DNA of 64,000 bases from NCBI RefSeq assembly GCF_009729095.1, contig NZ_VTGX01000001.1, forward strand, positions 1,240,001-1,304,000, in the 5' to 3' direction. Positions 1 to 10,013 of this stretch are shown in pieces. The stretch comes from Mycolicibacterium sp. CBMA 247 (GTDB taxonomy: Bacteria; Actinomycetota; Actinomycetes; Mycobacteriales; Mycobacteriaceae). Each line of letters starts with the position of its first letter. Positions within the stretch are counted from its first letter, which is position 1. Below the pieces are notes generated by a model. That model was not told the DNA's origin. It searched no databases and saw nothing but the letters and a program-made list of their open reading frames with translations. The position numbers and the translations under genes are program-made.

Positions 1-3000
1 ATCCCCCAGCCGGTGCAGGATGCCGCCGGGCACCTGGCGAAGTCACGCGGGATACCCCTGAAGACGCTACTGCTGGCCGTGCATTGCCTTACATTGCAGA
101 GACTCTCGGGCGACGCAGACGTCACCACCGGCGTGGTCACCCACGGGCGCCCCGACCGGGCCGGGGCCGAACAAGCCGCCGGAATGTTCCTCAACGTCGT
201 CCCGATCCGGTTCAACACCGAGCCGCAGGTCTGGTTCGACGCGGTCGAACACGTGCACCGGTTCGAGCACGAAAGCCATCGCTATCGGCGCTACCCGTTG
301 CAGGCCATGCAGGCCGACGCGGGCCGGCCCCTGTTCGACACCGCATTCAATTTCGCCAACTTCCACCCGTTCACCGAACTGGCCACCTCCCAAACGATCC
401 AGCTCCTCGACTTCGAGATACATGAGCAGACCAATTTCGTGCTGCTCGCGACCGCCGGCATCGACCCGCGCACCCAGCGGCTGTTCCTGCGCGTCACCGG
501 TGATCCGCACCGTGTCAGCGCCGCGCAAGCCCAGGATTACGCAGATACATTCGCGTACGCACTGGCGGCAACCGCACGCTCACCCGAGCAGGCCCTCGAC
601 TTCGGCGCCGGCGAGCTGACCGTACCGAAAAACGGTGTCGAGGCGACGTTGATCGACGTGTTCGCCTCCGCGCTCGGGGTGAAGACCGTCGGCGTCAATG
701 ACAACTTCTTCACCGTTGGCGGCGACTCGATACTTGCCCTCGTCGTGCGCAGCAGGGCGGAGAAGCGCGGTATCGCTTTCGAACTGGAGGATCTGTACGC
801 TCGGCCCACCATTGCCGAACTGTCCACTTCCTGGTCGCGACCCACCGGCGTGCCGCGCGGAGTCACCGATGCGTTTGCGTTGCTTCCGCTGATCGACCGC
901 GCGGCACTGCACGAAGCACAGGACGCGTTCCCCGCGACGACGCTGCAGCTGGGGATGCTCTTTCACAGCATCGAGCGCTCCGATTCGACCATGTACAAGG
1001 ACGTCTTCCGCTATCGATTGGCAATGCCCTGGCACGAGGAGGAGTTCGGCGACGCATTCGACCAATTGGTCACCCGGCATCCCGCGCTGCGATCCTCGTT
1101 CGAGCTGGCTCGGCATTCGGTTCCGGTGCAGATCGTCTGGTCGGCGGTGCCACGCGCGTTCGACGTTTCGACCGGAGCCGGTGATGCGGACATCGAGGAT
1201 TACATGGCCGCGCGGCACACCCAACGTTATGACGTCGGCAGGGCTCCGCTGTACCGCCTGCACGCGTTCGTCCGAGACACCGGCGTGGATCTGGTCTTCG
1301 CCTTTCATCACGCGATCCTCGACGGCTGGAGCGTCGCAAACCTGATCCGTGAGCTGGTACAGGACTACTTGGCCCGGCTCGGTGTGGATGTGCCACCCGT
1401 CGACGCGGCGCCCCACTCGCCCACCATGCTCGCCGAGTTTGCCCGACTGGAGAAGGAGTCGTTGGAAAGCGTTGATACCCATCAGTTCTGGCGCAGGCAC
1501 CTGGATGGTTCACACGCGACGTCGATGCAGTCCTGGGTCGCCCATGAAGCACCGGCGACTGCCGACCCATCGGCAACGGTCATGATTCCGCGCTGGCTGC
1601 ACAAAGCCGCCGAGCGACTGGCCCAGTCGCGTGGGCTGCCGGTGAAATCGCTGCTGCTCACCGCCCACTGCGCGACTCTGCGGAGAGTCTCCGGCGCGGT
1701 GGACGTCACGACTGGAATGGTCACTCATGGACGCCCCGGTCGGGCCGGGGCTGAAGCCGCCGCCGGAATGTTCCTCAACACCATCCCGATCCGGCTGGAC
1801 GACACACCACAGACCTGGCTCGACGCTGTCGGGCGCATCCATCAGTTCGAACGCACCAGCCACCGCCATCGCCGATACCCGTTGCAGGCCATGCAATCCG
1901 ATGCGGGACGCATCTTGTTCACTACGGTGTTCGATTTCCTCCGCTACCGCACTTTCGACGAGATGGTCGGTGTCGCCGGGGTCGAGCTGCTCGGATTCGA
2001 GACACGCGAGAGAACGAACTACGCGCTCTGGGTCACCGCGTCGGTGGATCCGCGAACCACCCGGCTGTCGCTGCGGGTGAGTGGCGATCCCGCACTGCTC
2101 ACGACGGCGCAGGCAAGCGAGTACGCACACACGTTCGTGCGGATCCTGACCGCGATCGTACGCACGCCCGATGGCGCATTCGACCCGGCAGCTGCCGAGC
2201 TCGCTGCGCGCGACGTCGTGCAGCTGATCTCCGAGCAGGCGGCGGCGAGTCCCGATGCACGCGCACTGGCAACGGACACCACCAGCTGGACGTATGCCGA
2301 ATTGGAGCGCGGTGCCGAACGGATCGCGAGTGCCCTGCTCAGCGCGGGGATACCGCCGGGGGCACGGGTGGGCGTCATGCTGGATCGCTCCCCCGAGCTC
2401 ATCGCAACCGTGCTCGGCGTCCTGCAGGCCGGCGCGGCGATTGTGCCGTTGGACGTCAGCTACCCCCGTGCGCGGCTGGACTCGATGATCGAACACGCCC
2501 AACCGTTCCGCGTCATCTCCGACATCGCCGAGGTTCGGGAGCTGTTGGAGTCAATTCCGGTGAATGAGACGCCGACGATGCCGGCGATCAATCCCGAGAG
2601 TGTGGCCTACGTGTTGTTCACGTCCGGTTCGACCGGCGAGCCCAAGGGCGTCGCGATGCCACACCGCGCGCTGCACAACATCATCGCGTGGCAGAATCGG
2701 CGGCCATCCGGCGTCGTCGGTGGTTCGACACTGCAGTTCTTCCCGCTGTCGTTCGACGTGTCATTCCAGGAAGTGTTTTCGACGCTCTGCGGCGGCGGAA
2801 CCTTGCGGCTGGTGCCCGGACCGCAGCCCAAAGACCCCATCGCGCTGGTCCGGCTCGTCTCCGACGAAGGAATCGAGCGCGTCTTCCTGACCTGCGTCAT
2901 GCTGCAGGCGTTCGCCGAGGCGGCCTGCGTCACCCAGACACGGCTGGATTCGTTGCGCGCGGTCATCAACGTCGGCGAGCAGTTGAGGGTTACACCGGAG

Positions 3001-4812
3001 ATCCGCCGGCTGTGTTCGCAGAATCCCGGGCTCATCCTGGAAAACCAATACGGCCCAACTGAAACACACGAGGTCGCGAGCTACACCCTGAGCGGGCCGC
3101 CCGAGCACTATCCCACACTCCCCCCGATCGGCACCGCGATTGACGGCGCGACACTCACGCTGCTCGACGCCGACCGACGGCCGGTGCCGCCGGGAACTCC
3201 GGGAGAGCTGTACATCGGGGGCCGCTGCCTCGCACTCGGTTACGAGGCACGACCCGACCTCACCGCCGAACGATTCGTCACGCTCGGCGAGCCCGGCGAA
3301 CGGATGTACCGCACCGGTGATCTGGGAGTCCAACTCCCCACCGGCGACCTCGTCTATCTGGGGCGCGCCGACACCCAGGTGAAGGTGCGCGGCTTCCGCA
3401 TCGAGTGCGCGGAAGTGGAACTTGCCCTGATGAATTGGGGCGACAAGGCGATCCACACCGTCGCCGTCGTGGCCAAGACGCTCGACTCCCTGGACTCCGT
3501 ACTGGTGGCCTACCTGATCGGGGACAGCGAAGCGGCCGACCTCGCGGCCCTGCGCACTCACCTTGGCACGGTGTTACCCACCTACATGATCCCGAGCCGC
3601 TTCCTGTGGCTGGACGAATATCCAATCACCCCGAGCGGCAAGCGCGACGACAAGGCGCTACGTGAGATGCCGTTGCCCGCCGCCGTCACCCGTGCCGGGG
3701 ACACCACACCCACCAACCCCCATGAGCAAGCAGTCGCCGACATCATGGCCGAGTTCGCGGGTACCGACGGGTTCGCGGCCGATACCAACTTCTTCGACGC
3801 CGGGGGCACATCAATAGGAGCCATGCGTGTGGTCATGGCGATCGCGCGGACCTGGAACGTCGAGATCCCGCTGGATGCGTTCGTCGCAGCGCCCACCCCG
3901 GCGCACATCGCCGGCCTGGTCGCCGACGGTGGAGCCGCACCTGCATTCGATCCGCTTGTCGGGCTGCGGATTTCGGGAGATCGGCCACCACTGTTCCTGG
4001 TTCACCCGATGGGTGGGAACGTCCTGTGCTATCTCGATCTGGTCAAGCACCTGCCCGCCGATCAGCCGGTCTACGCGTTGCAGGCCGCAGGTGCCCAACC
4101 CGGTTCGACGCCACTGCGCACGATGAGCGACCTAGCGGCGTCCTACCTCACGGCGATTCGCCGATTGCGCCCCGATGGCCCCTACAACATCGGCGGATGG
4201 TCCTTCGGCGGCTATGTGGCGGTCGAGATGGCCCGGCAGCTGGCCGACCAGGACCTGGCGCATCTGATCCTGCTCGATACCACTTCTCTCGATGACGGCC
4301 CGAATCCTGCGGTTGCCGAAAAAGAGTTGATAACCTGGTTTTTCGGCGAGCTCGTGATCGAGGCCGATGGCGCGAATACCACTGCGCGCACGCCCGGATA
4401 CCGCGACATGGTCCCGGACGGATCGTTCGAGTCGGTTCTCCGATACGCGGTCGAGGCGGGAATCGTTCCCACCGAGAGCTCCCCCCAGCTGATCCGCCGG
4501 CTCTATGAGATATTTCGGGCCAACTACGAGGCAACGCTGAATTATCGTCACGAACCATTGGATCGCGACATCGTGCTGCTGCGGTCCGTCGGCGAACTCC
4601 CCGCGGAACTGGCGGGCGCGCATCGCATGGTCGGAAGCATGTTCGCGAGCCCCACCAACGGCTGGGACCGGCTGCAGCCACGCAGCCTGCGAGTGATCGA
4701 AGTTGCCGGTGACCACCTGTCGATGATGTCAGAGCCACACGTCGCCGACGTCGCGATGAAACTGGCCGCGGCACTCGCAACGGCCGAGATCATCGACGAG
4801 GTCCGGCAATGA
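1..4812 (+). CDS. non-ribosomal peptide synthetase, C-terminal part (C-PCP-C-A-PCP-TE)
   Basis: This is the 3' part of a large NRPS; the frame is open from base 1 and the true start lies upstream. Numbering from the GTG at 13, residues 1 to ~200 are the end of a condensation domain. A carrier domain follows directly (GGDS, Ser239), with no adenylation domain between. A complete condensation domain comes next (HHAILDG at 432-438), then an adenylation domain (LFTSGSTGEPKG from ~868, GPTE core, YRTGD), a second carrier (GGTS, Ser1267) and a type I thioesterase (GWSFGG, Ser1397; GDH near the end). It ends with a thioesterase, so it should be the last enzyme of the assembly line and release the peptide. 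My reading of the specificity pocket (D, V, Q, M, I, V, Q, E, V) matches no substrate code I can name with confidence. The stop overlaps the next start (ATGA), indicating an operon with the tailoring genes. Confidence 0.95.
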   Translation: MPQPVQDAAGHLAKSRGIPLKTLLLAVHCLTLQRLSGDADVTTGVVTHGRPDRAGAEQAAGMFLNVVPIRFNTEPQVWFDAVEHVHRFEHESHRYRRYPLQAMQADAGRPLFDTAFNFANFHPFTELATSQTIQLLDFEIHEQTNFVLLATAGIDPRTQRLFLRVTGDPHRVSAAQAQDYADTFAYALAATARSPEQALDFGAGELTVPKNGVEATLIDVFASALGVKTVGVNDNFFTVGGDSILALVVRSRAEKRGIAFELEDLYARPTIAELSTSWSRPTGVPRGVTDAFALLPLIDRAALHEAQDAFPATTLQLGMLFHSIERSDSTMYKDVFRYRLAMPWHEEEFGDAFDQLVTRHPALRSSFELARHSVPVQIVWSAVPRAFDVSTGAGDADIEDYMAARHTQRYDVGRAPLYRLHAFVRDTGVDLVFAFHHAILDGWSVANLIRELVQDYLARLGVDVPPVDAAPHSPTMLAEFARLEKESLESVDTHQFWRRHLDGSHATSMQSWVAHEAPATADPSATVMIPRWLHKAAERLAQSRGLPVKSLLLTAHCATLRRVSGAVDVTTGMVTHGRPGRAGAEAAAGMFLNTIPIRLDDTPQTWLDAVGRIHQFERTSHRHRRYPLQAMQSDAGRILFTTVFDFLRYRTFDEMVGVAGVELLGFETRERTNYALWVTASVDPRTTRLSLRVSGDPALLTTAQASEYAHTFVRILTAIVRTPDGAFDPAAAELAARDVVQLISEQAAASPDARALATDTTSWTYAELERGAERIASALLSAGIPPGARVGVMLDRSPELIATVLGVLQAGAAIVPLDVSYPRARLDSMIEHAQPFRVISDIAEVRELLESIPVNETPTMPAINPESVAYVLFTSGSTGEPKGVAMPHRALHNIIAWQNRRPSGVVGGSTLQFFPLSFDVSFQEVFSTLCGGGTLRLVPGPQPKDPIALVRLVSDEGIERVFLTCVMLQAFAEAACVTQTRLDSLRAVINVGEQLRVTPEIRRLCSQNPGLILENQYGPTETHEVASYTLSGPPEHYPTLPPIGTAIDGATLTLLDADRRPVPPGTPGELYIGGRCLALGYEARPDLTAERFVTLGEPGERMYRTGDLGVQLPTGDLVYLGRADTQVKVRGFRIECAEVELALMNWGDKAIHTVAVVAKTLDSLDSVLVAYLIGDSEAADLAALRTHLGTVLPTYMIPSRFLWLDEYPITPSGKRDDKALREMPLPAAVTRAGDTTPTNPHEQAVADIMAEFAGTDGFAADTNFFDAGGTSIGAMRVVMAIARTWNVEIPLDAFVAAPTPAHIAGLVADGGAAPAFDPLVGLRISGDRPPLFLVHPMGGNVLCYLDLVKHLPADQPVYALQAAGAQPGSTPLRTMSDLAASYLTAIRRLRPDGPYNIGGWSFGGYVAVEMARQLADQDLAHLILLDTTSLDDGPNPAVAEKELITWFFGELVIEADGANTTARTPGYRDMVPDGSFESVLRYAVEAGIVPTESSPQLIRRLYEIFRANYEATLNYRHEPLDRDIVLLRSVGELPAELAGAHRMVGSMFASPTNGWDRLQPRSLRVIEVAGDHLSMMSEPHVADVAMKLAAALATAEIIDEVRQ

Positions 4813-5972
4813 ATGCGCCGAGGGTGGCGGTGGTCGGCGCCGGGATCGGTGGGTTGACTGCCGCGATTGCCCTGCGCGCCAAGGGAATCGATGTCGAGAT
4901 CTACGAGGCTGCCCCCGAACCGCGGGCCACTGGCACGGCGCTCGGTATCGCCGGCAATGCCACGAAAGTGCTCCGTGCACTGGGCATCGACCTGGCGACA
5001 GATGCCCACTGCAGCGCACTCGAACACTTCGATCTGCGCACAGCGCGTGGCCCGCTCATCCGGGCACTGCCGGGCTCGGCGATCACCGCCGAACTCGGCC
5101 ACCCGTTCGTGAGTATTCACCGCAACGAGTTGATCGGCACGCTGCGCGAAGCCGCCGCCGGCATACCCATCCACTATGGCGCCGAGGTGGTCGATGTCGG
5201 CGTGGACCGGGGCCGGGCGCGCGCGGTCTGCGCTGACGGCACCGAAGTGCTGGCCGAGGTGCTGATCGGCGCCGACGGATTTCGATCGGCCGTCCGCTCA
5301 ACGGTCGCCGGTGACCAGCCGCCCAACGAGTACGGCTATGTCTGTTGGCTTGCCACCGTGCGCTTCACCCACCCACGCATGGTTCCGGGCTACACCGGCC
5401 ATTACTGGGGTCGAGGACAACGCTTCGGGCTCATCGACATCGGCGGCGGAATGGCGTACTGGTGGGGAACCAAGAACATGCCCGCCGCCGCGGCGCGTGA
5501 CTGGCACAGCGACAAAGCCGACATAGTCGCGGTGTTCGACGGCTGGGCCGATGAGGTGGTCGAAGCGATCGGGCGAACACCGGCGGATGCCATCATCAGC
5601 GTGCCCGGTCAGGATCGGCCGATCCTCAAGCACTGGGGCAGCGGGCCCGTCACCCTCCTCGGTGATGCCGCGCACCCGATGCTGACCAGCAGGTCACAAG
5701 GTGCCAGCTCCGCGGTCGAGGACGGTTACGTACTGGCAGAGGCGCTCGCCCGGGTGCCCATTGCGGTCGACGCCCTGCGCGCCTACGAGGACCGGCGCCG
5801 AGGCCGTACCCGAATGCTGGTGCGCAGCTCGCGGCGGCTCAACAGATTGGAACAGGCACAGAATCCAGTCGCCTGTGCAATGCGGAACTTCGGGATGCGC
5901 CACGCGCCGATGCGATCGATGATCCGCCAGACCACCCGTCCCATGAGATTCGATCTGGGGTGGACAGCATGA
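4809..5972 (+). CDS. FAD-dependent aromatic/UbiH-type monooxygenase
   Basis: A 387-residue flavoprotein of the PHBH/UbiH hydroxylase family. The N-terminus has a GAGIGG dinucleotide-binding motif at residues ~10-15, a mid-protein GADG motif follows DG-type NAD(P)H monooxygenases, and GDAAHPM near residue 285 is the second FAD-contact motif. No membrane segment is visible, so it should be cytoplasmic. The ATG overlaps the NRPS stop (ATGA) and the stop overlaps the SDR start, so it is translationally coupled on both sides. It most likely hydroxylates or epoxidises the peptide product or a building block; the substrate cannot be read from the sequence. Confidence 0.9.
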   Translation: MNAPRVAVVGAGIGGLTAAIALRAKGIDVEIYEAAPEPRATGTALGIAGNATKVLRALGIDLATDAHCSALEHFDLRTARGPLIRALPGSAITAELGHPFVSIHRNELIGTLREAAAGIPIHYGAEVVDVGVDRGRARAVCADGTEVLAEVLIGADGFRSAVRSTVAGDQPPNEYGYVCWLATVRFTHPRMVPGYTGHYWGRGQRFGLIDIGGGMAYWWGTKNMPAAAARDWHSDKADIVAVFDGWADEVVEAIGRTPADAIISVPGQDRPILKHWGSGPVTLLGDAAHPMLTSRSQGASSAVEDGYVLAEALARVPIAVDALRAYEDRRRGRTRMLVRSSRRLNRLEQAQNPVACAMRNFGMRHAPMRSMIRQTTRPMRFDLGWTA

Positions 5973-6874
5973 TGCGTTCCGTGAGTGTCGCACCGGTCCG
6001 GTCGAAGGCGGTTGTCGTCACCGGCGCATCGAGCGGGCTCGGTAAGGCCGCCGCCATCTACCTCACCGGCCTCGGCTATCGGGTGTTCGCGGGTGTACGG
6101 ACCGAATCGAGCGCCACCGAACTTCACGGTGTCCCACCGGCGAAAGGTGAGCTCATCCCGGTGCGGCTCGACGTCACCGACGCAGCATCGATCGCGCAAG
6201 CGGGCGAACTCATCGAAGACCGGTGCCGCGGCACCGGTCTGTGGGCTCTGGTGAACAACGCGGGTATCGCGATCAGCTCACCGTTGGAATGCGTTCCGCT
6301 GGACCTCATGCGCACACAATTGGAGACGAACGTTGTCGGCGCGGTGGCAGTGTCGCAACGCTTACTTCCCTTACTGCGGACGTCCAGGGGAAGAATCGTC
6401 AATGTCAGTTCCGGACTCGGAAACGTAGCTCCGCCCTACCTGGGCGCGTATGCGGCAGCCCAGTTCGCAAAGGAAGGGTTGAGCGACGCGCTGCGGCGTG
6501 AGCTGCGCCCGCTGGGGGTGAGCGTCTCGGTGATCCAACCTGGTGCGATCCCGACATCGATCTGGCGCAAGATGCGGCAGTCCGCCGACGAGATCCTGGC
6601 CTCGGCTCCGGCCGAAGTCGTCACGGCCTATCGCGGGAGATTCATCGAATCGCTCACCACAAGTGAGGGTTTGGTGCGGAAGAGCAAGACCACGGCTGAC
6701 GACTACGCCGACGCGGTCGCCACGGCGCTGGCGGCCAGACACCCGAAGACTCGATATCGTGTCGGCCTCGATTCACGGGGCAGCGCGCTGGCCCGGCGCG
6801 TGGTGCCGGACCGGATGATGGATGCCCTGATCACGTTCGGACGCAAGGCTTTCACGGAGATGGACCAATGGTAG
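5969..6874 (+). CDS. short-chain dehydrogenase/reductase-like protein with altered active site
   Basis: About 301 residues with the classical SDR fold signals: TGASSGLG cofactor loop near the start, NNAG in the middle, the catalytic serine in NVSSG, and the tyrosine (Tyr161 from this start). The YxxxK lysine is replaced by glutamine: the codons read Tyr-Ala-Ala-Ala-Gln (Gln165). That lysine lowers the tyrosine pKa and binds the nicotinamide ribose, so ordinary oxidoreductase activity is doubtful. The ATG at 5969 overlaps the upstream stop, and another ATG follows at once at 5972; the upstream GTG at 5960 is possible. It overlaps the P450 start by 7 bases. Its role is tailoring of the peptide, or a non-redox or structural function. 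Confidence 0.85.
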   Translation: MMRSVSVAPVRSKAVVVTGASSGLGKAAAIYLTGLGYRVFAGVRTESSATELHGVPPAKGELIPVRLDVTDAASIAQAGELIEDRCRGTGLWALVNNAGIAISSPLECVPLDLMRTQLETNVVGAVAVSQRLLPLLRTSRGRIVNVSSGLGNVAPPYLGAYAAAQFAKEGLSDALRRELRPLGVSVSVIQPGAIPTSIWRKMRQSADEILASAPAEVVTAYRGRFIESLTTSEGLVRKSKTTADDYADAVATALAARHPKTRYRVGLDSRGSALARRVVPDRMMDALITFGRKAFTEMDQW

Positions 6875-8352
6875 GGACCAGGACCGCCGGCCAACATGCG
6901 GACCGGGCCCGTCGGCGGATCAAGAGTCTTGCCCTCAACGGTGGAGGGGTTGTCGCGCGTAGGCAGTTGGAGCGAACGCCGGCCCGCTGCGATCTCTGCC
7001 GAGCACCGGAAGGCACTGGGCTCCGACCGATTCCCGGCGACCGTGGTCTGCCGATCTTCGGTCACGCGCTGGCTGCGGCGACGCTGCCGGTCCAGTTCTT
7101 GGAGAGTCGGCTGGAAACCTACGGTGCGATCTCGTGGATGCGTGGGTTTGCGATGCAGGTCGTGCTCGCACTCGGCCCGGAAGCCGCTCTGGAAGTGCTC
7201 GCGAACAACGGCCACATCTACTCACAGAAGGGGCAGGAGTTCTTTTCCGGCCGCTTCTTCAACCGGGGACTGATGTTCTTGGACTTCGAGGAACACCACT
7301 TCCACCGTCGGATCATGCAAGAAGCGTTCACGCGAGAACGCCTGAGTGGCTATCTGAATTCGATGGACACGATCTGTCGCGCAGCCGCTGCGGCGCTGCC
7401 CGAGGACGAATTGCTTGTCTACCCCTACCTCAAGCGCACCCTCCTGGACATCTCCACCGTCGCGTTCATGGGCGATGAGCCCGGACCTTGCAGCCGCCTG
7501 ATGAACAAGGCCTTCACCGACTGCCTGCACGCCGCCACAGCCGTGATTCGGTTCCCCGTCCCCGGCTTGCGCTGGTCCGCAGGTCTGCGCAGTCGACGCG
7601 CGCTCGAGCAGTATTTCCACAGCAACATCGCCGCGCGGGGAACCTCTGGCGGCGACGACCTCTTCACAGCACTGTGCCGTGCCCGTGACGAGGATGGCAA
7701 TCAGTTCACCGACGACGACGTCGTCAACCACATGATCTTCTTGATGTCAGCCGCGACCGATACGAGCGCGGCCGCGGCGACGGCGGTCTTGCATCAGCTT
7801 GCGCTCCACCCCGAATGGCAGGACCGAATTCGCGCAGAATCTGCGGCGATCGGCGATGGGCGGCTCGGCCTGGACGCCCTGGATCGCCTGCAGTCGATCG
7901 GCCTGGTCATCAACGAGTCGATGCGACTGTTTGCCCCGGTACCGGTGATGTTCCGGAAAGCCTTGGTAGACACTTCGATTCAAGGGTACTTCGTACCCGC
8001 AGATACCATGGTTGCCGTCGCCCCATTGCTCAACCACTACTGGCCGGGCCTGTGGACCGACCCCCACGCATTCGATCCCGAACGATTCAGCGACGCACGT
8101 CGCGAGGACAGATCGCACCGTCTCGCCTTCATGCCGTTCGGCGCGGGCGCGCATAAGTGCATCGGCATGCACTTCGCGACAATCATGGTGACCGTTCTGA
8201 TCCATCACCTGCTGCGTGACCGCCGCATCGAGATGCGTTCCGGCTACACGCTGCATTGGGATATGACGGCATTGCCGGCTCCGGTCGACGATTTCCCGGT
8301 CCTTGTCCGCCGGGTCGGCGTTGCGCACAAGAACTCGACCGTGACAACGTGA
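6868..8352 (+). CDS. cytochrome P450
   Basis: A 494-residue P450. The heme-ligand signature [10 protein letters not shown] places the axial Cys at residue 431. The ExxR pair of the K helix is Glu350 and Arg353, and the I-helix oxygen-activation motif AATDTS is present. No N-terminal anchor is obvious; the first ~45 residues are basic and poorly conserved-looking, so the true start may be further in. It overlaps the SDR stop and is followed after 14 bases by the methyltransferase. It should be an oxidative tailoring enzyme of the NRPS product, needing ferredoxin and a reductase from elsewhere. The CYP family is not assigned. Confidence 0.93.
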   Translation: MVGTRTAGQHADRARRRIKSLALNGGGVVARRQLERTPARCDLCRAPEGTGLRPIPGDRGLPIFGHALAAATLPVQFLESRLETYGAISWMRGFAMQVVLALGPEAALEVLANNGHIYSQKGQEFFSGRFFNRGLMFLDFEEHHFHRRIMQEAFTRERLSGYLNSMDTICRAAAAALPEDELLVYPYLKRTLLDISTVAFMGDEPGPCSRLMNKAFTDCLHAATAVIRFPVPGLRWSAGLRSRRALEQYFHSNIAARGTSGGDDLFTALCRARDEDGNQFTDDDVVNHMIFLMSAATDTSAAAATAVLHQLALHPEWQDRIRAESAAIGDGRLGLDALDRLQSIGLVINESMRLFAPVPVMFRKALVDTSIQGYFVPADTMVAVAPLLNHYWPGLWTDPHAFDPERFSDARREDRSHRLAFMPFGAGAHKCIGMHFATIMVTVLIHHLLRDRRIEMRSGYTLHWDMTALPAPVDDFPVLVRRVGVAHKNSTVTT

Positions 8353-8366
8353 ACGGAGGCTCCCAA

Positions 8367-9149
8367 ATGGACTTCACCTACTTCTTCTCTTTCAACCGGC
8401 TGGTCTCGAAGTCCTTCTACCGCACCCAAACCCGGCTGTTCGGCACCGAAGACGTGGTGTTCCTCAACATCGGCTACGAGGAGGATCCGCCGATGGCATT
8501 GGCGCTCTCGGAATCCGATGAAACCAACCGGTTCTACATTCAGCTCTACCACCGCACCGCGACTCAGGTCGAGCTCACGGGCAAACGGGTGCTGGAAGTC
8601 GGCAGCGGCCACGGAGGCGGGGCGTCCTATCTCATGCGGACCGTGCGGCCCACTTCCTACACCGGGCTCGACGTGAACCGGGCCGCGGTCGCCTTCTGCA
8701 AAGGGCGGCACACCCTGCCCGGCGTGGACTTCGTGCACGGCGACGCCGAGAAGCTCCCATTCCCCGACCGGTCCTTCGACGCGGTGATCAATGTCGAGTC
8801 CTCGGCTGCCTACCCTCACTTTTCCCATTTCCTCGCTGAAGTCGGGCGCGTGCTTCGACCGGGAGGTCACTTCCTTTACACCGACCTCCGCCCCTCCAAA
8901 GGCATCGCGGAATGGGAAGCGGCGCTGGCCGAAGCCCCGATGCGGATCCTTTCGCAGGATCTCATCAATGCGCAGGTCCTGTGTGCCCTGGACAACAACC
9001 GGCAGCGGATACTCGACCTGGTCAGCCGGTTGCCCAAAGCCCTGCGCGGCGTCGGCCGCGAATACTCGGGCATGGAAGGAACGGCGTTCTACCGCGCGCT
9101 GCAACGCGGGAAGTATCAGTATCGGGTGTACTGCTTCACGAAGGATTGA
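8367..9149 (+). CDS. SAM-dependent methyltransferase, Rv2952-like
   Basis: About 260 residues. The ATG at 8367 follows a good GGAGG ribosome site, and the longer frame to 8256 overlaps the P450 and is discounted. Class I methyltransferase motifs are clear: motif [12 protein letters not shown], an acidic GLDVN strand, then [10 protein letters not shown] and FDAVINVE. The block YEEDPPM followed by [11 protein letters not shown] is characteristic of the mycobacterial lipid/phthiotriol O-methyltransferase group (Rv2952-like) and of glycopeptidolipid methyltransferases. It therefore probably O-methylates a hydroxyl introduced by the P450 or the FAD monooxygenase. It is the last gene of the NRPS operon, and its end overlaps a convergent gene by 14 bases. 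Confidence 0.88.
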   Translation: MDFTYFFSFNRLVSKSFYRTQTRLFGTEDVVFLNIGYEEDPPMALALSESDETNRFYIQLYHRTATQVELTGKRVLEVGSGHGGGASYLMRTVRPTSYTGLDVNRAAVAFCKGRHTLPGVDFVHGDAEKLPFPDRSFDAVINVESSAAYPHFSHFLAEVGRVLRPGGHFLYTDLRPSKGIAEWEAALAEAPMRILSQDLINAQVLCALDNNRQRILDLVSRLPKALRGVGREYSGMEGTAFYRALQRGKYQYRVYCFTKD

Positions 9150-9618
9150 GGCGATTCGCAGCAGCCAGTAGCTCCGCAACGTCCGGTCGGACCTCGATCA
9201 CGCATTCGACGCCCTTCTCGCCGGACGTGACGAAGCGACGCACCAGTGGTAGGAGCCGAGCATGGGCGAGCGTGTTGGCGAACCCACGTCTACTCACGAA
9301 GTACTTCCAAACGTCGTGCACGACGTACCACCGATACAGCTTCGTGTCGGTACGTACCGTCGCATCACCGTGGATCCTCAGCACTCGCGCATCGTTCGGT
9401 TCGCGCTCGACGTTGAACAGTATCGTCACCCGCGGGTTGGCCTTGATGTTCAGCGCCGCCAGAGTTCGATCCACTGTGCCTAGGTAGATTCTCCCCTTGC
9501 CGTACACGAAGTAGAGCGGATTGACGTGGGGCCGTCCGGTTCTGGAGACAGTCGCGATGCGCGCCACCATCGCGCGACGAAGGATGTCGGCTGCCACCGG
9601 ACCGTCAGGACTGATCAT
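9136..9618 (-). CDS. pyridoxamine 5'-phosphate oxidase-type split-barrel protein
   Basis: A 160-residue protein of the PPOX/F420 split-barrel family, with the usual N-terminal layout ([19 protein letters not shown], then a hydrophobic strand [13 protein letters not shown]). Members bind FMN or F420 and are oxidoreductases, often of xenobiotics or biliverdin-like compounds; the substrate here is unknown. The ATG at 9618 lies inside the 3' end of the upstream gene (14-base overlap), so the two are coupled. Its own 3' end runs into the NRPS-cluster methyltransferase on the other strand. Confidence 0.8.
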   Translation of the reverse strand: MISPDGPVAADILRRAMVARIATVSRTGRPHVNPLYFVYGKGRIYLGTVDRTLAALNIKANPRVTILFNVEREPNDARVLRIHGDATVRTDTKLYRWYVVHDVWKYFVSRRGFANTLAHARLLPLVRRFVTSGEKGVECVIEVRPDVAELLAAANRLNPS

Positions 9619-9979
9619 CGCTCGCCCTTATCCGCGCATAGTCCCAGGCGACTGCGCGGGTCGGCTGGACCACGAACCACATGACACCCTCCGCCGGCCC
9701 CTCCACGCCATCCTGCGGTTGCACCACTCCGCGCACGTACACCGCCCGAAGGTCGAAGAATTGGCACCCGTCGTCGACGAGCAGCACCACCTCCTGGTGA
9801 GAGGTCGGATGCTTCGCGGCGGCGGACATGCCGACCAGGTAGCAATCATCCTTGACGACAAGGATTGTCGGCTCAACGTGCGGGCCCTGGTCGTCGACGA
9901 ATGACAGGCACGCACGCGGAACACGCTCAAGGAGATCGCGGGCCTCGGCGACATCGACGTTGAGCGTGATTCGCTTCAC
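9605..9979 (-). CDS. pyridoxamine 5'-phosphate oxidase-like small protein
   Basis: A 124-residue protein starting at a GTG with CTGGA just upstream. It reads as a compact split barrel (LLERVPRACLSFVDDQGPHV, then ILVVKDDCYLVGM), similar in layout to its neighbour but shorter and more divergent. It is upstream of and overlaps the second PPOX-like gene, suggesting a paired or heteromeric arrangement. No substrate-specific residues can be named. The FMN or F420 dependence is inferred from the fold only. Confidence 0.7.
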   Translation of the reverse strand: MKRITLNVDVAEARDLLERVPRACLSFVDDQGPHVEPTILVVKDDCYLVGMSAAAKHPTSHQEVVLLVDDGCQFFDLRAVYVRGVVQPQDGVEGPAEGVMWFVVQPTRAVAWDYARIRASDDQS

Positions 9980-10013
9980 TCCAGCACCTTGGCTCCTGTG
10001 CGGTCCGACGAAC

